Shown here piece after piece: positions 1 through 5,874 of a stretch of 5,977 nt of DNA. The notes below the pieces were generated by a model. It did not search any database and was not told the origin of the DNA. It worked only from the letters and a program-made list of their open reading frames with translations. Origin of the DNA: QPIN01 sp964399475 (lineage in GTDB: Bacteria > Pseudomonadota > Gammaproteobacteria > Methylococcales > Methylomonadaceae). Location of the stretch: positions 1-5,977 of the forward strand of contig CAYNRB010000195.1 in assembly GCA_964399475.1 (NCBI GenBank), written 5' to 3'. The position numbers were made by a program, and so were the translations under genes. The stretch's first letter is position 1. Each line of letters starts with the position of its first letter.

Positions 1-61
1 TGATTGAGTCCTATTTCTATTGCAATGTCTGAGTTATTTGGAATATGAGGTATCGTTTTTA

Positions 62-78
62 TCTGAAAGAATTTCAGA
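62..78. other. Small perfect hairpin (7-bp stem, 3-nt loop)
   Basis: TCTGAAA (62-68) and TTTCAGA (72-78) are exact inverted repeats around a GAA loop. Read on the plus strand it is followed within a few bases by an A run rather than a T run, so it is not a good plus-strand terminator. On the minus strand it is followed by ATAAAAACG, again without a T tract. The stem is all A/T except two G-C pairs, so it would be weak as RNA. It is recorded as a visible structure of unknown role. Confidence 0.3.
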
Positions 79-346
79 GTAAAAAAGGTTCTCATGAAAA
101 AAAACTTTGAGAGCTATAGTCTTCAAAGCTTTTCAAGTAACTTGCTGATTTAAGTGTTTTAGGTGTTTTCATTGCTGACTACGGCTTTTAATTATTGATG
201 TGACCATTTTCGTATATTGATCTTACCATTGGAGGATGAGGATGTTATCCCCTTTTTGAGTTACACTGAACTAATGGAAAAAAATCAGAGGAAGAGAATG
301 ATATAAAAGCTACAGATCTTAGCCTGGTTTTCAGGAGCTCATTCTG

Positions 347-375
347 TTGAATAATTATTTATATATCAATATTCT
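347..375 (+). promoter_or_regulatory. Candidate sigma-70 promoter for the secreted-protein gene
   Basis: TTGAAT (347-352) and TATTCT (370-375) are separated by exactly 17 bp, each four matches of six to the consensus. Transcription would start near 382 and leave a leader of about 100 nt before the ATG at 485. The region is so AT-rich that such matches arise by chance, so this is only the best-spaced candidate seen. Confidence 0.3.
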
Positions 376-470
376 ATAAAAAATGATAGTGTTTAACCAA
401 CTCTTGCTTTTTACGGCAAATTTTTACTTTTAAACGTATTTTAATATCAGAAAACCATATGCCTTATCCT

Positions 471-477
471 GAGGAGG
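471..477 (+). promoter_or_regulatory. Strong Shine-Dalgarno site deciding the start at 485
   Basis: GAGGAGG lies 7 nt before the ATG at 485 and is close to the ideal anti-16S complement. It fixes the start of the secreted protein, whose first residues form a normal signal peptide. It is clearly the strongest ribosome binding site in the window; the ABC ATPase and ssb starts are far weaker. Confidence 0.85.
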
Positions 478-484
478 ACATATC

Positions 485-1351
485 ATGAAAAAATCCTTTA
501 CCCCTTTAATTTTGATCTTTTCCATACTAGGCTTGGTAACTAGTCAAAATATAGTTGCCGTTACCACTCAAGAAGCGGATGTTCTTTTCGATTCTGCTGA
601 ATCAAGTTTTCCGCAATTCTTTAGCCCTTCAGGCTTGCCGAGTTTAAGTTTCCCTCCAGATTTTCCTCAATATCGCGGACCTTACAGTAATGGATCGTTT
701 ATGGCAATCGGCTCTGATGATTCTGTATTTGTGGCGGGAGGCTCTTTTGGCTTTCCCGCTACCAATGTAGGCTCCTATGCTAGTGTATTAGCTTTGGTGC
801 AAGGCCAATCAAGTGGCGATGATAATTCAATTTGTAATATTGATGGCATACCTTCAGGTATTAACTATAGTCAAAATGGTACTACTATTACGGTAACAAC
901 CGATGGCTGTATAGTAATCCCTGTCGACCAAAATCTTTGTGAATCTAATGATACGGCTTCCCAAACAACTGGAATTTCAGTTTTAACACGAACGACTATC
1001 ATTTCATCTGAAGTAGAAGGTATTACTTCAACTAATCCTTTTATTCTTGATACGTTTAACTCCTTGGCAGTTGATTTTTCATCATGTACTATCAATGCGG
1101 ATTCTAATTATGCGCCATCAACCATTAATGCTGATGTTTGCATTGATATCTCAGATAATGCCAGTCAGATAGCGAACGTACCCGATGTTACGGTTACATT
1201 GCCGGTAACTTTCTCCGTTAACAGTACATCCAATAATTCCGTTGTCAATGATTGTATGACAACTGGGGCGCCGACTATCTTTGATAATGCAACAGGAGAT
1301 GCTTTTATTCAACAGCCAGATGGTAGCTATCTTTTGGTTTCTGATTTTTAA
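485..1351 (+). CDS. Secreted protein of unknown function with six cysteines
   Basis: The 288-residue product begins with a clear signal peptide: MKKS, then a hydrophobic core at about residues 6-19, and a plausible cleavage near residue 25 (NIVA-VTT). It is therefore exported across the inner membrane. Residues about 31-105 (ADVLFDSAESSFPQFFSPSG at the start, a YRGPYSNGSFMAI-type middle, then VFVAGG) resemble a short module I recognise from exported proteins of Beta- and Gammaproteobacteria, typically of the form LFDWAE..YP..FSP followed by Y.Y...Y.G and VYVLG. The tryptophan and some of the usual aromatic residues are replaced here. The rest (about 106-288) is Ser/Thr/Asn/Asp-rich, looks beta-strand-rich, and carries cysteines at 117, 142, 152, 201, 219 and 257, an even number compatible with three disulfides. 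There are no later membrane segments, no lipobox and no catalytic motif. The gene stands alone, with no clear terminator behind it. Function is unknown. Confidence 0.8.
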   Translation: MKKSFTPLILIFSILGLVTSQNIVAVTTQEADVLFDSAESSFPQFFSPSGLPSLSFPPDFPQYRGPYSNGSFMAIGSDDSVFVAGGSFGFPATNVGSYASVLALVQGQSSGDDNSICNIDGIPSGINYSQNGTTITVTTDGCIVIPVDQNLCESNDTASQTTGISVLTRTTIISSEVEGITSTNPFILDTFNSLAVDFSSCTINADSNYAPSTINADVCIDISDNASQIANVPDVTVTLPVTFSVNSTSNNSVVNDCMTTGAPTIFDNATGDAFIQQPDGSYLLVSDF

Positions 1352-1509
1352 TAAAAGACACCTGTTATGTAATAAGCCAAAAGTGTGAATTGAGGTGAGA
1401 GTTTAATACGACTTACTTGTGACCTTGCGATAATATCAGGAGTCTGTTGGAATAATGAGGGAGATAGATTTGAAATTGTTGTTGGGGTTTGCAATAAAAA
1501 AACAATCTA

Positions 1510-1521
1510 AACCCTAGGGTT
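1510..1521. repeat. 12-bp perfect palindrome
   Basis: AACCCTAGGGTT is a perfect dyad in AT-rich noncoding DNA. A further GGGTTT at 1485-1490 can pair with AAACCC at 1509-1514, an alternative to the dyad. There is no T tract, so it is not a typical terminator. It could be a protein-binding site or chance. Confidence 0.4.
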
Positions 1522-1580
1522 AATAATCATTACACCTTAACTCCAGAGCTTTAGTTATTTAAAAATTTATACTTCATCTT

Positions 1581-1605
1581 TAGCTCTACTCTATAAATAG
1601 GGCTA
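1581..1605 (-). other. Hairpin just past the relic stop codon
   Basis: TAGCTCTA (1581-1588) and TAGGGCTA (1598-1605) pair over 8 bp, one pair being a wobble or mismatch depending on strand, around a 9-nt loop. It starts 5 nt beyond the stop codon (1611-1613) of the minus-strand gene relic, where a terminator for that transcript would be expected. No T tract follows on the minus strand, so termination activity is doubtful. Confidence 0.3.
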
Positions 1606-1610
1606 TTCAA

Positions 1611-1977
1611 TTAAAGTGAATAATATATCTTTTCCACCCACATATCGACTCTCATGCCTTTTACATAAAGGGTTATAGGATTGCCCCCCTCAGCTATTTT
1701 AGGGAAATGTTCAAAGATATTATTGTCAAATTCCATTTTATACAATGATTGGACTTTGTTGGTTTGACTATTCATCATCCGCAACTGCAATGCGGTTACG
1801 CCATGTATTGAACAATACCTCCCACCTAATAAATTTTGTTTTGATAACCTTATGAAACTTGGGTTAACGGGTGAAAAGTTTAATTGTTTAAAGTAGTCTT
1901 AAATAACTTGAAGGGCATTTAATTTCCAGTAGTGGCTTTAGTTTTAGATGATTGCTAGCCACTTCTTCTGCAAAACG
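1611..1977 (-). pseudogene. Relic of an anti-sigma-factor-like gene, C-terminal part only
   Basis: Two overlapping minus-strand frames read as one protein. The first (1977 down to about 1900) gives 26 residues containing EEVASNHLKLKP. The second (1898-1611) gives 95 residues containing DYFKQLNFSPV, LLGGRYCSIHG, TALQLRM and ITLYVKGMRVDMW before a TAA. Removing one base at about 1899 joins them into about 121 continuous residues. No ATG precedes the conserved part, and a stop (1978-1980) lies just upstream, so the N-terminus is missing. The order NH...LKP, then D.F..L.F.P, then L.GGR...I.G..A..L resembles the periplasmic sensor domain of RsiW-like zinc-finger anti-sigma factors. If the assignment is right, the zinc finger and membrane helix are lost. 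The family name is inferred from memory of the pattern; that this was coding DNA is better supported. It lies 22 bp after the permease stop, same strand, and is probably not functional. Confidence 0.6.
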
Positions 1978-1999
1978 CTACCTATGAGCGGATACAAAT

Positions 2000-4162
2000 C
2001 TACTCATAATGCAAGGATTCTGCGGTAGATATTTTTGTAGCAATAATTGCCGGATAAATGGCTGACACACAACAAGTAAAAACAGCAAAACCCGAAATCA
2101 GTAAGGTAGTTTTTGTTGACCAGACATATTCATATTTAAACAAGGTGAAATGATCTAGAAAAGAAACACTGACTATACCTAGTGCTGTGCCTAACAATAC
2201 ACTTAGTACAGCACCTACTAAACCGATCACCAAGCCTTCTACTAATAGCAGACGTAGCATCTGCTTTCGATTTACCCCTAAAGTTTTTAATACTGCTAGC
2301 TCACGGCTTCTGGAATGAACCTGAATTAACAGAGTGTTGACTATACCTATAAATGCCAAAATAACCGTCATAAATAAAATAAAATCGAAGATAAGAAAAT
2401 CTTTATCAATTTCATTCAATTGCCAATATTTTAATTCTCGTCCTGATTTTTTGTAATAATAATAGGGTTCTAGACTATATCTATATTTGTTATAAACAAA
2501 CCAGCTATCTTTTTTACTTCGGACTACAATAAAGTCACCCAGAGTTGTGGCCAGATTATTTTGGAATAATGGCGCTCCATCACCAAACAAGGCATAAGAT
2601 TTAATATCTACATATTGTGCATTTTCAGCAAATGTGCCTACAGAATCATTTATTTCAATAATAGTAAAATTGTAGCGTTCTGTTGCCGTATCAATTTGCA
2701 AAACATCCCCTACCTCAACAGCAAATCGAGCGGCTAATGTCCTGGAAAAAATTACCTGCTCTTTGCTAAATAATGGCAAACCCTGTTTTTTTCTGTATCG
2801 ATTGTAATCCTCGGTATGAATCAGTCTAATCGGAAACCCTCCTCCACTTTTTGCCGATAAACGAAAAACATGTACGTCCCTTTGTTTTTCAAAATATTTT
2901 ATATATTTATCATCTATATGCTGAAATTCTTTTCGCTTATAAAAAAAGTACGGCACCATTGCCTCAGACGACCATTGCTCTATTTCATATTTTAAGGAGC
3001 GTGTAATACCATGCAGACTACTCAACATACTGAAAACTAGAATCACTCCGGTAATGGAAAATACAAATTTATGACTGGTTAATCGAATTCTACGAACAGT
3101 TAATAAGGTTTCCAGAGGAATAAAAGGGGATAAGACTTTTTCAATGAGATAAATACTAAATCGAAGAAAGGGTTTAGTTAGCCAAATTGTCAATAAGGTA
3201 AGTAGAATAATGAATGTAGCTTCTAAGAAGAAAAAATAGACCACGCTTAACCAGTTTTCCAGAAACGGTCTAACCGCTAGATAAGAAGCAAATAATATAG
3301 GAGAAATTAGCCAGCTGAATCCTGAATATTGAAAGGACTGTTTATCAATACCACCTTGAATAAATCGAGGCTGAAGTACTTGGGCAATATTAAAACGATA
3401 AAGGGTTCTAATGGGTGAAATTACGCCTAGCAAGACTATGGACAGACTGATGAATACCATTGCTATGAGTTCATAAGAAGGTATTGAATGCACAGATAAT
3501 GGCATTCGACCGGTTGTGGAGATGCCCATTTTTAGTAGCAGTCGTGCAGTGGGAAACGCTACTAACATACCAGCACAAGTGCCCATTGCCCCCAGAACAA
3601 ACGATTCAATGATTAATGAGAGTGAAGCATTTCGATGATGTTCTCCCAAACACAATAACAGAGCAAATTCTCTAATACGGATAGCTACAGAGAAACGCAT
3701 AGTAAAAAATACAATCACAGAGCCAATGAAAAATGCAAACATGGATGCCATTCTGATGGCCAGACGCATGGCCTGATAATCTTCCTCTCCTTTTGGCGTG
3801 GATAGAGTATCCTGAGAAATAGGCGTGGATAACTGCTGAGATGGGAAACCTGAATTCAGTCTCTGGCTATCATTCTTTTTAATGATTTCAATTTTCCTGA
3901 TAGGTAATTGAATAACTTTTTGTTCATCATTCCCATGTTTCGATGCAATGGTTTCAGAAAGTTGCTCTTGGAGATTATCTGTACGGGCTGTATTGTGATC
4001 GACGATTAGAATCGTACTGACGACACACATCCCTGTAGCAACACCAAGAATAGTAGCAAAACTAATCAATCGATGATGCCGCATACTTTTCCAGGCCAGA
4101 GTGAAAGCCAGATAAAAGTTAAAAAAAGATTTTTTCTCTGATTTTAGTTTTCTGGAGATCAT
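2000..4162 (-). CDS. ABC transporter permease, two FtsX domains
   Basis: The 720-residue inner-membrane protein has about ten predicted helices: one near 33-54, a group at about 138-159, 183-207, 231-252, 283-298 and 305-328, one at about 365-385, then three at about 590-612, 637-662 and 685-708. The last three form a classic FtsX domain, with SRELAVLKTLGVNRKQ at 619-634 as the coupling segment that contacts the ATPase. A second, diverged copy is visible at IREFALLLCLGEHHR (163-177). Two periplasmic parts are implied: a short one (about 55-135) and a larger one (about 390-588). This topology matches YbbP-type permeases rather than the four-helix MacB or LolC/E. The start ATG overlaps the ATPase stop (ATGA), so translation is coupled. 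The C-terminus SLHYE matches the usual family ending, so the gene looks intact. Substrate is unknown; lipids, lipoproteins or hydrophobic compounds are typical for the superfamily. Confidence 0.88.
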   Translation of the reverse strand: MISRKLKSEKKSFFNFYLAFTLAWKSMRHHRLISFATILGVATGMCVVSTILIVDHNTARTDNLQEQLSETIASKHGNDEQKVIQLPIRKIEIIKKNDSQRLNSGFPSQQLSTPISQDTLSTPKGEEDYQAMRLAIRMASMFAFFIGSVIVFFTMRFSVAIRIREFALLLCLGEHHRNASLSLIIESFVLGAMGTCAGMLVAFPTARLLLKMGISTTGRMPLSVHSIPSYELIAMVFISLSIVLLGVISPIRTLYRFNIAQVLQPRFIQGGIDKQSFQYSGFSWLISPILFASYLAVRPFLENWLSVVYFFFLEATFIILLTLLTIWLTKPFLRFSIYLIEKVLSPFIPLETLLTVRRIRLTSHKFVFSITGVILVFSMLSSLHGITRSLKYEIEQWSSEAMVPYFFYKRKEFQHIDDKYIKYFEKQRDVHVFRLSAKSGGGFPIRLIHTEDYNRYRKKQGLPLFSKEQVIFSRTLAARFAVEVGDVLQIDTATERYNFTIIEINDSVGTFAENAQYVDIKSYALFGDGAPLFQNNLATTLGDFIVVRSKKDSWFVYNKYRYSLEPYYYYKKSGRELKYWQLNEIDKDFLIFDFILFMTVILAFIGIVNTLLIQVHSRSRELAVLKTLGVNRKQMLRLLLVEGLVIGLVGAVLSVLLGTALGIVSVSFLDHFTLFKYEYVWSTKTTLLISGFAVFTCCVSAIYPAIIATKISTAESLHYE

Positions 4163-4917
4163 ATGCCTAACGCCAATAGCTTTTCATGTATGGGTGAGAC
4201 ACTGGATATTTCACCCTTTTGCAATAGTTGATCCTGAATGATGCCTTCTTTTAAAAAACAGATTCGATCCGCCCAGGCTGCATGTTCAGGGTTATGTGTC
4301 ACCATCAGTACACTACTGTTTTGCTGTTTCGCTGTATCTCTTAAAATATCCATAATTAAACGACCAACATTTGGATTAACATTCCCAGTAGGTTCATCTG
4401 CCAACAATAAATCAGGCGCATGTACTAATGCGCGAGCAATAGATACTAATTGCATTTCTCCGCCAGAAAGCTGGTAAGGGTAGTGGTTTTTACGCTGACT
4501 CAGCCCCACCTTTTCCAACATTTTCTCTATTTTAGATTCAGCATTTTTTCCTTTTCTTCCATTTGCAATAACAAAGGGTAATCCGATATTCTCTTCAACA
4601 TTCAAGGTTGGAATCAGATTAAAAAATTGAAAAACGATACCAATCTGCTGTCTACGTAGCATGGTGCGTTCATGAGAAGAGTTAAGGTCAATGGTGTTCC
4701 CATTTATACTTACCCTGCCAGAATCGGGAATATCAATACCAGAAATACAGTTCAACAAAGTGGTTTTTCCTGATCCACTTGGCCCCATAATAACCAGTAA
4801 CTCACCTTTCTCTATGGAAACATTTAAGCCTTTCAGGACAGGGATAGTAGTTTCAGCTAATAAATAATGTTTACACAAATCCTGAATTTCCAGTCCTTTG
4901 TTTTCTTGATTGTTCAT
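4159..4917 (-). CDS. ABC transporter ATP-binding protein, LolD/MacB/YbbA type
   Basis: The 252-residue cytoplasmic ATPase powers the permease encoded next to it. Visible motifs in order are Walker A GPSGSGKTT (45-53), Q-loop VFQFFNLIPTLNVEEN (95-110, Q97), signature LSGGEMQ (150-156), Walker B LLLADEPTG (170-178) and H-loop THNPEH (207-212, H208). The F.LIP.L.V.EN stretch after the Q-loop is typical of the LolD/MacB/FtsE branch. Two departures stand out. The D-loop reads GNVN where GNLD is usual, so the aspartate is asparagine (N181, codon at 4375-4377). The signature continues as EMQLVSIARAL where E(R/Q)QRV(A/S)IARAL is usual. The catalytic glutamate (E175) and the histidine are present, so activity is expected. 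It is the first gene of the operon and overlaps the permease by 4 bp. The start at 4917 has no clear Shine-Dalgarno, but the ABC domain begins within ten residues and no other Met fits. Confidence 0.92.
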   Translation of the reverse strand: MNNQENKGLEIQDLCKHYLLAETTIPVLKGLNVSIEKGELLVIMGPSGSGKTTLLNCISGIDIPDSGRVSINGNTIDLNSSHERTMLRRQQIGIVFQFFNLIPTLNVEENIGLPFVIANGRKGKNAESKIEKMLEKVGLSQRKNHYPYQLSGGEMQLVSIARALVHAPDLLLADEPTGNVNPNVGRLIMDILRDTAKQQNSSVLMVTHNPEHAAWADRICFLKEGIIQDQLLQKGEISSVSPIHEKLLALGI

Positions 4918-4954
4918 TTGAATTTTAATTTTTTTCTTAATTAATGTTTACGAA

Positions 4955-4989
4955 AGATAGAAAATGTCATGAATTTTATATATCTATCT
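4955..4989. promoter_or_regulatory. Dyad in the leader of the ABC operon, possible operator
   Basis: AGATAGA (4955-4961) and TCTATCT (4983-4989) are exact 7-bp inverted repeats. Between them AAAAT (4961-4965) and ATTTT (4973-4977) can also pair around GTCATGA, which contains the palindrome TCATGA. The dyad lies 38-72 bp upstream of the ATPase start, where a repressor site or a leader hairpin could act. There is no direct evidence of binding, and AT-rich DNA forms such dyads readily. Confidence 0.3.
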
Positions 4990-5058
4990 AAAAAATGGAC
5001 GTTTTATAGCTTGTTGCTATTGAATTGCAGAAACGGCTAAAAAGTTAACTACTCGCTC

Positions 5059-5155
5059 TATACTTTGGCCTTGTAAAGAAACAGGAACTCAACAATACAG
5101 AATCAGTTGACAAAGTTCTCCCAAGCAGGTTGCATAGTTTATATTCCAAAGTATA
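5059..5155. repeat. 10-bp inverted repeat in the divergent promoter region
   Basis: TATACTTTGG (5059-5068) and CCAAAGTATA (5146-5155) are perfect inverted copies 77 bp apart, in the gap between the divergently transcribed ABC operon and ssb. Each copy ends in a TATA element oriented outwards, toward the gene on its own side. They could be paired -10 regions or two half-sites of one regulator that sees both promoters. Only the right-hand copy has a well-spaced -35 element. Confidence 0.4.
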
Positions 5156-5157
5156 CT
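5130..5157 (+). promoter_or_regulatory. ssb: Candidate ssb promoter, distal
   Basis: TTGCAT (5130-5135) and TATACT (5152-5157) are spaced by 16 bp, each with at least four of six consensus positions. A perfect -35 word TTGACA also occurs at 5107-5112 but has no -10 element at proper distance. I see no SOS-type LexA box of the CTGT-N8-ACAG form near these elements. Confidence 0.4.
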
Positions 5158-5173
5158 ACTTTTAGGAATAGCC

Positions 5174-5179
5174 TATAAT
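5174..5179 (+). promoter_or_regulatory. ssb: Perfect TATAAT element before ssb
   Basis: TATAAT at 5174-5179 matches the -10 consensus exactly and would place a start near 5186, about 30 nt before the ssb ATG. No recognisable -35 lies 16-18 bp upstream and there is no extended TGn motif, so it is either activator-dependent or fortuitous. It is an alternative to the distal candidate. Confidence 0.35.
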
Positions 5180-5216
5180 AGTCGCTAAAATTAATTTTAT
5201 CGGGGAAATAATCAAA

Positions 5217-5660
5217 ATGAGTAATGTGTTTAGTTTTACAGGAACCTTAGGACGAGATGCTGAAGTTAGAGTCACGCCTTCAGGGCAATCCGTTATGAAT
5301 TTCAACGTTGCTAACAATGTTGGTTTTGGAGAAAGACAACAGACTATATGGATAAGAGTAGCAGTATGGGGGAAACGAGCTGAAGGTCAATTACAAAATT
5401 ATTTAAAAAAAGGACAGCAAGTTTTTGTTTCTGGTGAATTAACTCAGAGTGAGTATCAAGCCAATGATGGCACGACTAAAAGCAGCTTAGAACTTAATGC
5501 TAATGTGGTTGATTTAGTGGGTAGACGCAATGATCAAGTCCAGCAACCGCAACAAAATTACCAGCAGCCACAACAGCAGCAGCCACCAGCAACACCACAA
5601 CCATCATCTCAGCCTAGTAGCCCAACAAGTCTGGATGATTTTGATGATGTCCCTTTCTAA
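5217..5660 (+). CDS. ssb: Single-stranded DNA-binding protein
   Basis: The 147-residue protein binds ssDNA during replication, recombination and repair. Residues 1-103 form the OB fold: VFSFTGTLGRDAEVR at the start, the aromatic-bearing strand TIWIRVAVWGKRAEGQLQNY (43-62), then KKGQQVFVSGEL (64-75) and SLELNANVVDLVG (90-102). Residues about 104-136 are a disordered Gln/Pro-rich linker, encoded by near-repetitive CAG/CAA/CCA codons at about 5538-5600. The tip DDFDDVPF (140-147) is the conserved acidic tail that recruits partner proteins. It is shorter than the E. coli protein (178 residues), mostly in the linker, but has every functional part. The start is preceded by GGGGA at 5202-5206, 10 nt from the ATG, a modest ribosome site. 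The gene is monocistronic: a terminator follows 8 bp after the stop. No repair gene such as uvrA is visible next to it here. Confidence 0.95.
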   Translation: MSNVFSFTGTLGRDAEVRVTPSGQSVMNFNVANNVGFGERQQTIWIRVAVWGKRAEGQLQNYLKKGQQVFVSGELTQSEYQANDGTTKSSLELNANVVDLVGRRNDQVQQPQQNYQQPQQQQPPATPQPSSQPSSPTSLDDFDDVPF

Positions 5661-5668
5661 AAAACTCT

Positions 5669-5703
5669 CAACCACTATGGACTGAAAGTCCATAGGTTGT
5701 TTT
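5669..5703 (+). terminator. Intrinsic terminator of ssb
   Basis: CAACC-AC-TATGGACT (5669-5683) folds onto AGTCCATA-GGTTG (5687-5699) around a GAA loop: 8 bp, a 2-nt bulge, then 5 bp. TTTT follows at 5700-5703. On the minus strand the same stem is followed after five bases by TTTTTT, so it may also stop transcripts arriving from the right. Confidence 0.8.
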
Positions 5704-5705
5704 AA

Positions 5706-5722
5706 AACGACTGAAAGTCGTT
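5706..5722. repeat. Second hairpin with the same loop and inner stem as the terminator
   Basis: AACGACT (5706-5712) and AGTCGTT (5716-5722) are perfect 7-bp arms around GAA. The core GACTGAAAGTC is nearly identical to that of the preceding terminator: both contain ACTGAAAGT flanked by complementary bases. It is followed by CCCG, not a T tract, so it is not a terminator by itself on the plus strand. Confidence 0.6.
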
Positions 5723-5788
5723 CCCGTATTTACTTATTCGCAACTATTCAAATACTATAAATTTCAACTTTAAACCCAAACAAACAAC

Positions 5789-5813
5789 GATTAAACCAAT
5801 AGACGATTTAATC
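5789..5813. other. Inverted repeat between ssb and the REP element
   Basis: GATTAAA (5789-5795) and TTTAATC (5807-5813) are exact inverted repeats around 11 nt. No T tract follows on either strand. The surrounding gap 5704-5874 has no credible gene. The structure is AT-rich and may be chance. Confidence 0.25.
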
Positions 5814-5874
5814 TATCCGCTATAAATCCCAGAGGAACATGGAAGACCGACAGCCACTCAGACACTCCATCAAT

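Larger units (their letters stand above)
1..484. other. Intergenic region upstream of the secreted-protein gene
   Basis: No open frame here looks like a gene; stops are frequent in all frames. A minus-strand frame opens at an ATG at 95-93 and runs off the left edge (31 codons), but it has no visible ribosome binding site and a plus-strand frame is equally open there, so it is not called. The stretch is AT-rich with A and T runs. The two items worth marking, a hairpin at 62-78 and a promoter candidate at 347-375, are listed separately. Confidence 0.6.
1352..1610. other. Intergenic region with a palindrome and a hairpin
   Basis: No frame on either strand gives a credible product; a 20-codon frame from the ATG at about 1456 has no support. 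There is no clear intrinsic terminator for the preceding gene. The sequence is AT-rich and contains a 12-bp palindrome at 1510-1521 and an 8-bp-stem hairpin at 1581-1605, listed separately. It separates two convergent units: the secreted-protein gene from the left and the relic plus ABC operon from the right. Confidence 0.6.

Noticed and set aside
1..95. Minus-strand frame starting with ATG at 95-93 and running off the left edge (31 codons, MRTFFTLKFF...)
   Set aside because: It has no Shine-Dalgarno, overlaps an equally open plus-strand frame, and is too short to judge. It could be the 5' end of a gene outside the window.
871..1095. Minus-strand 74-codon open frame inside the secreted-protein gene
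   Set aside because: It lies wholly antisense to a gene with a signal peptide and a strong ribosome site, and its translation has no recognisable features.
1456..1518. Short plus-strand frame of 20 codons after the secreted-protein gene
   Set aside because: It has no proper ribosome site at a useful distance and no protein-like features; it ends inside the palindrome.
1779..1795. CCGCA/TGCGG hairpin considered as an integron-type attC or regulatory stem
   Set aside because: It lies inside the relic coding sequence, the stem is only 5 bp, and no integron core sites are present.
1805..1818. GTATTG-AA-CAATAC dyad considered as an operator
   Set aside because: It falls within the conserved part of the relic gene (encoding around YCSIHG), so the symmetry is best explained as coincidental codon sequence.
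4238..4477. Plus-strand 79-codon open frame inside the ABC ATPase gene
   Set aside because: It is antisense to the Walker B/signature region of a clear ABC ATPase; it is a shadow frame.
5107..5112. Perfect TTGACA as the ssb -35 element
   Set aside because: No -10-like hexamer lies 16-18 bp downstream; the nearest AT-rich words are too far away.
5538..5600. CAG/CAA-rich stretch considered as a tandem repeat or CRISPR-like array
   Set aside because: It is the low-complexity Gln/Pro linker of SSB and has no regular spacer-repeat pattern.
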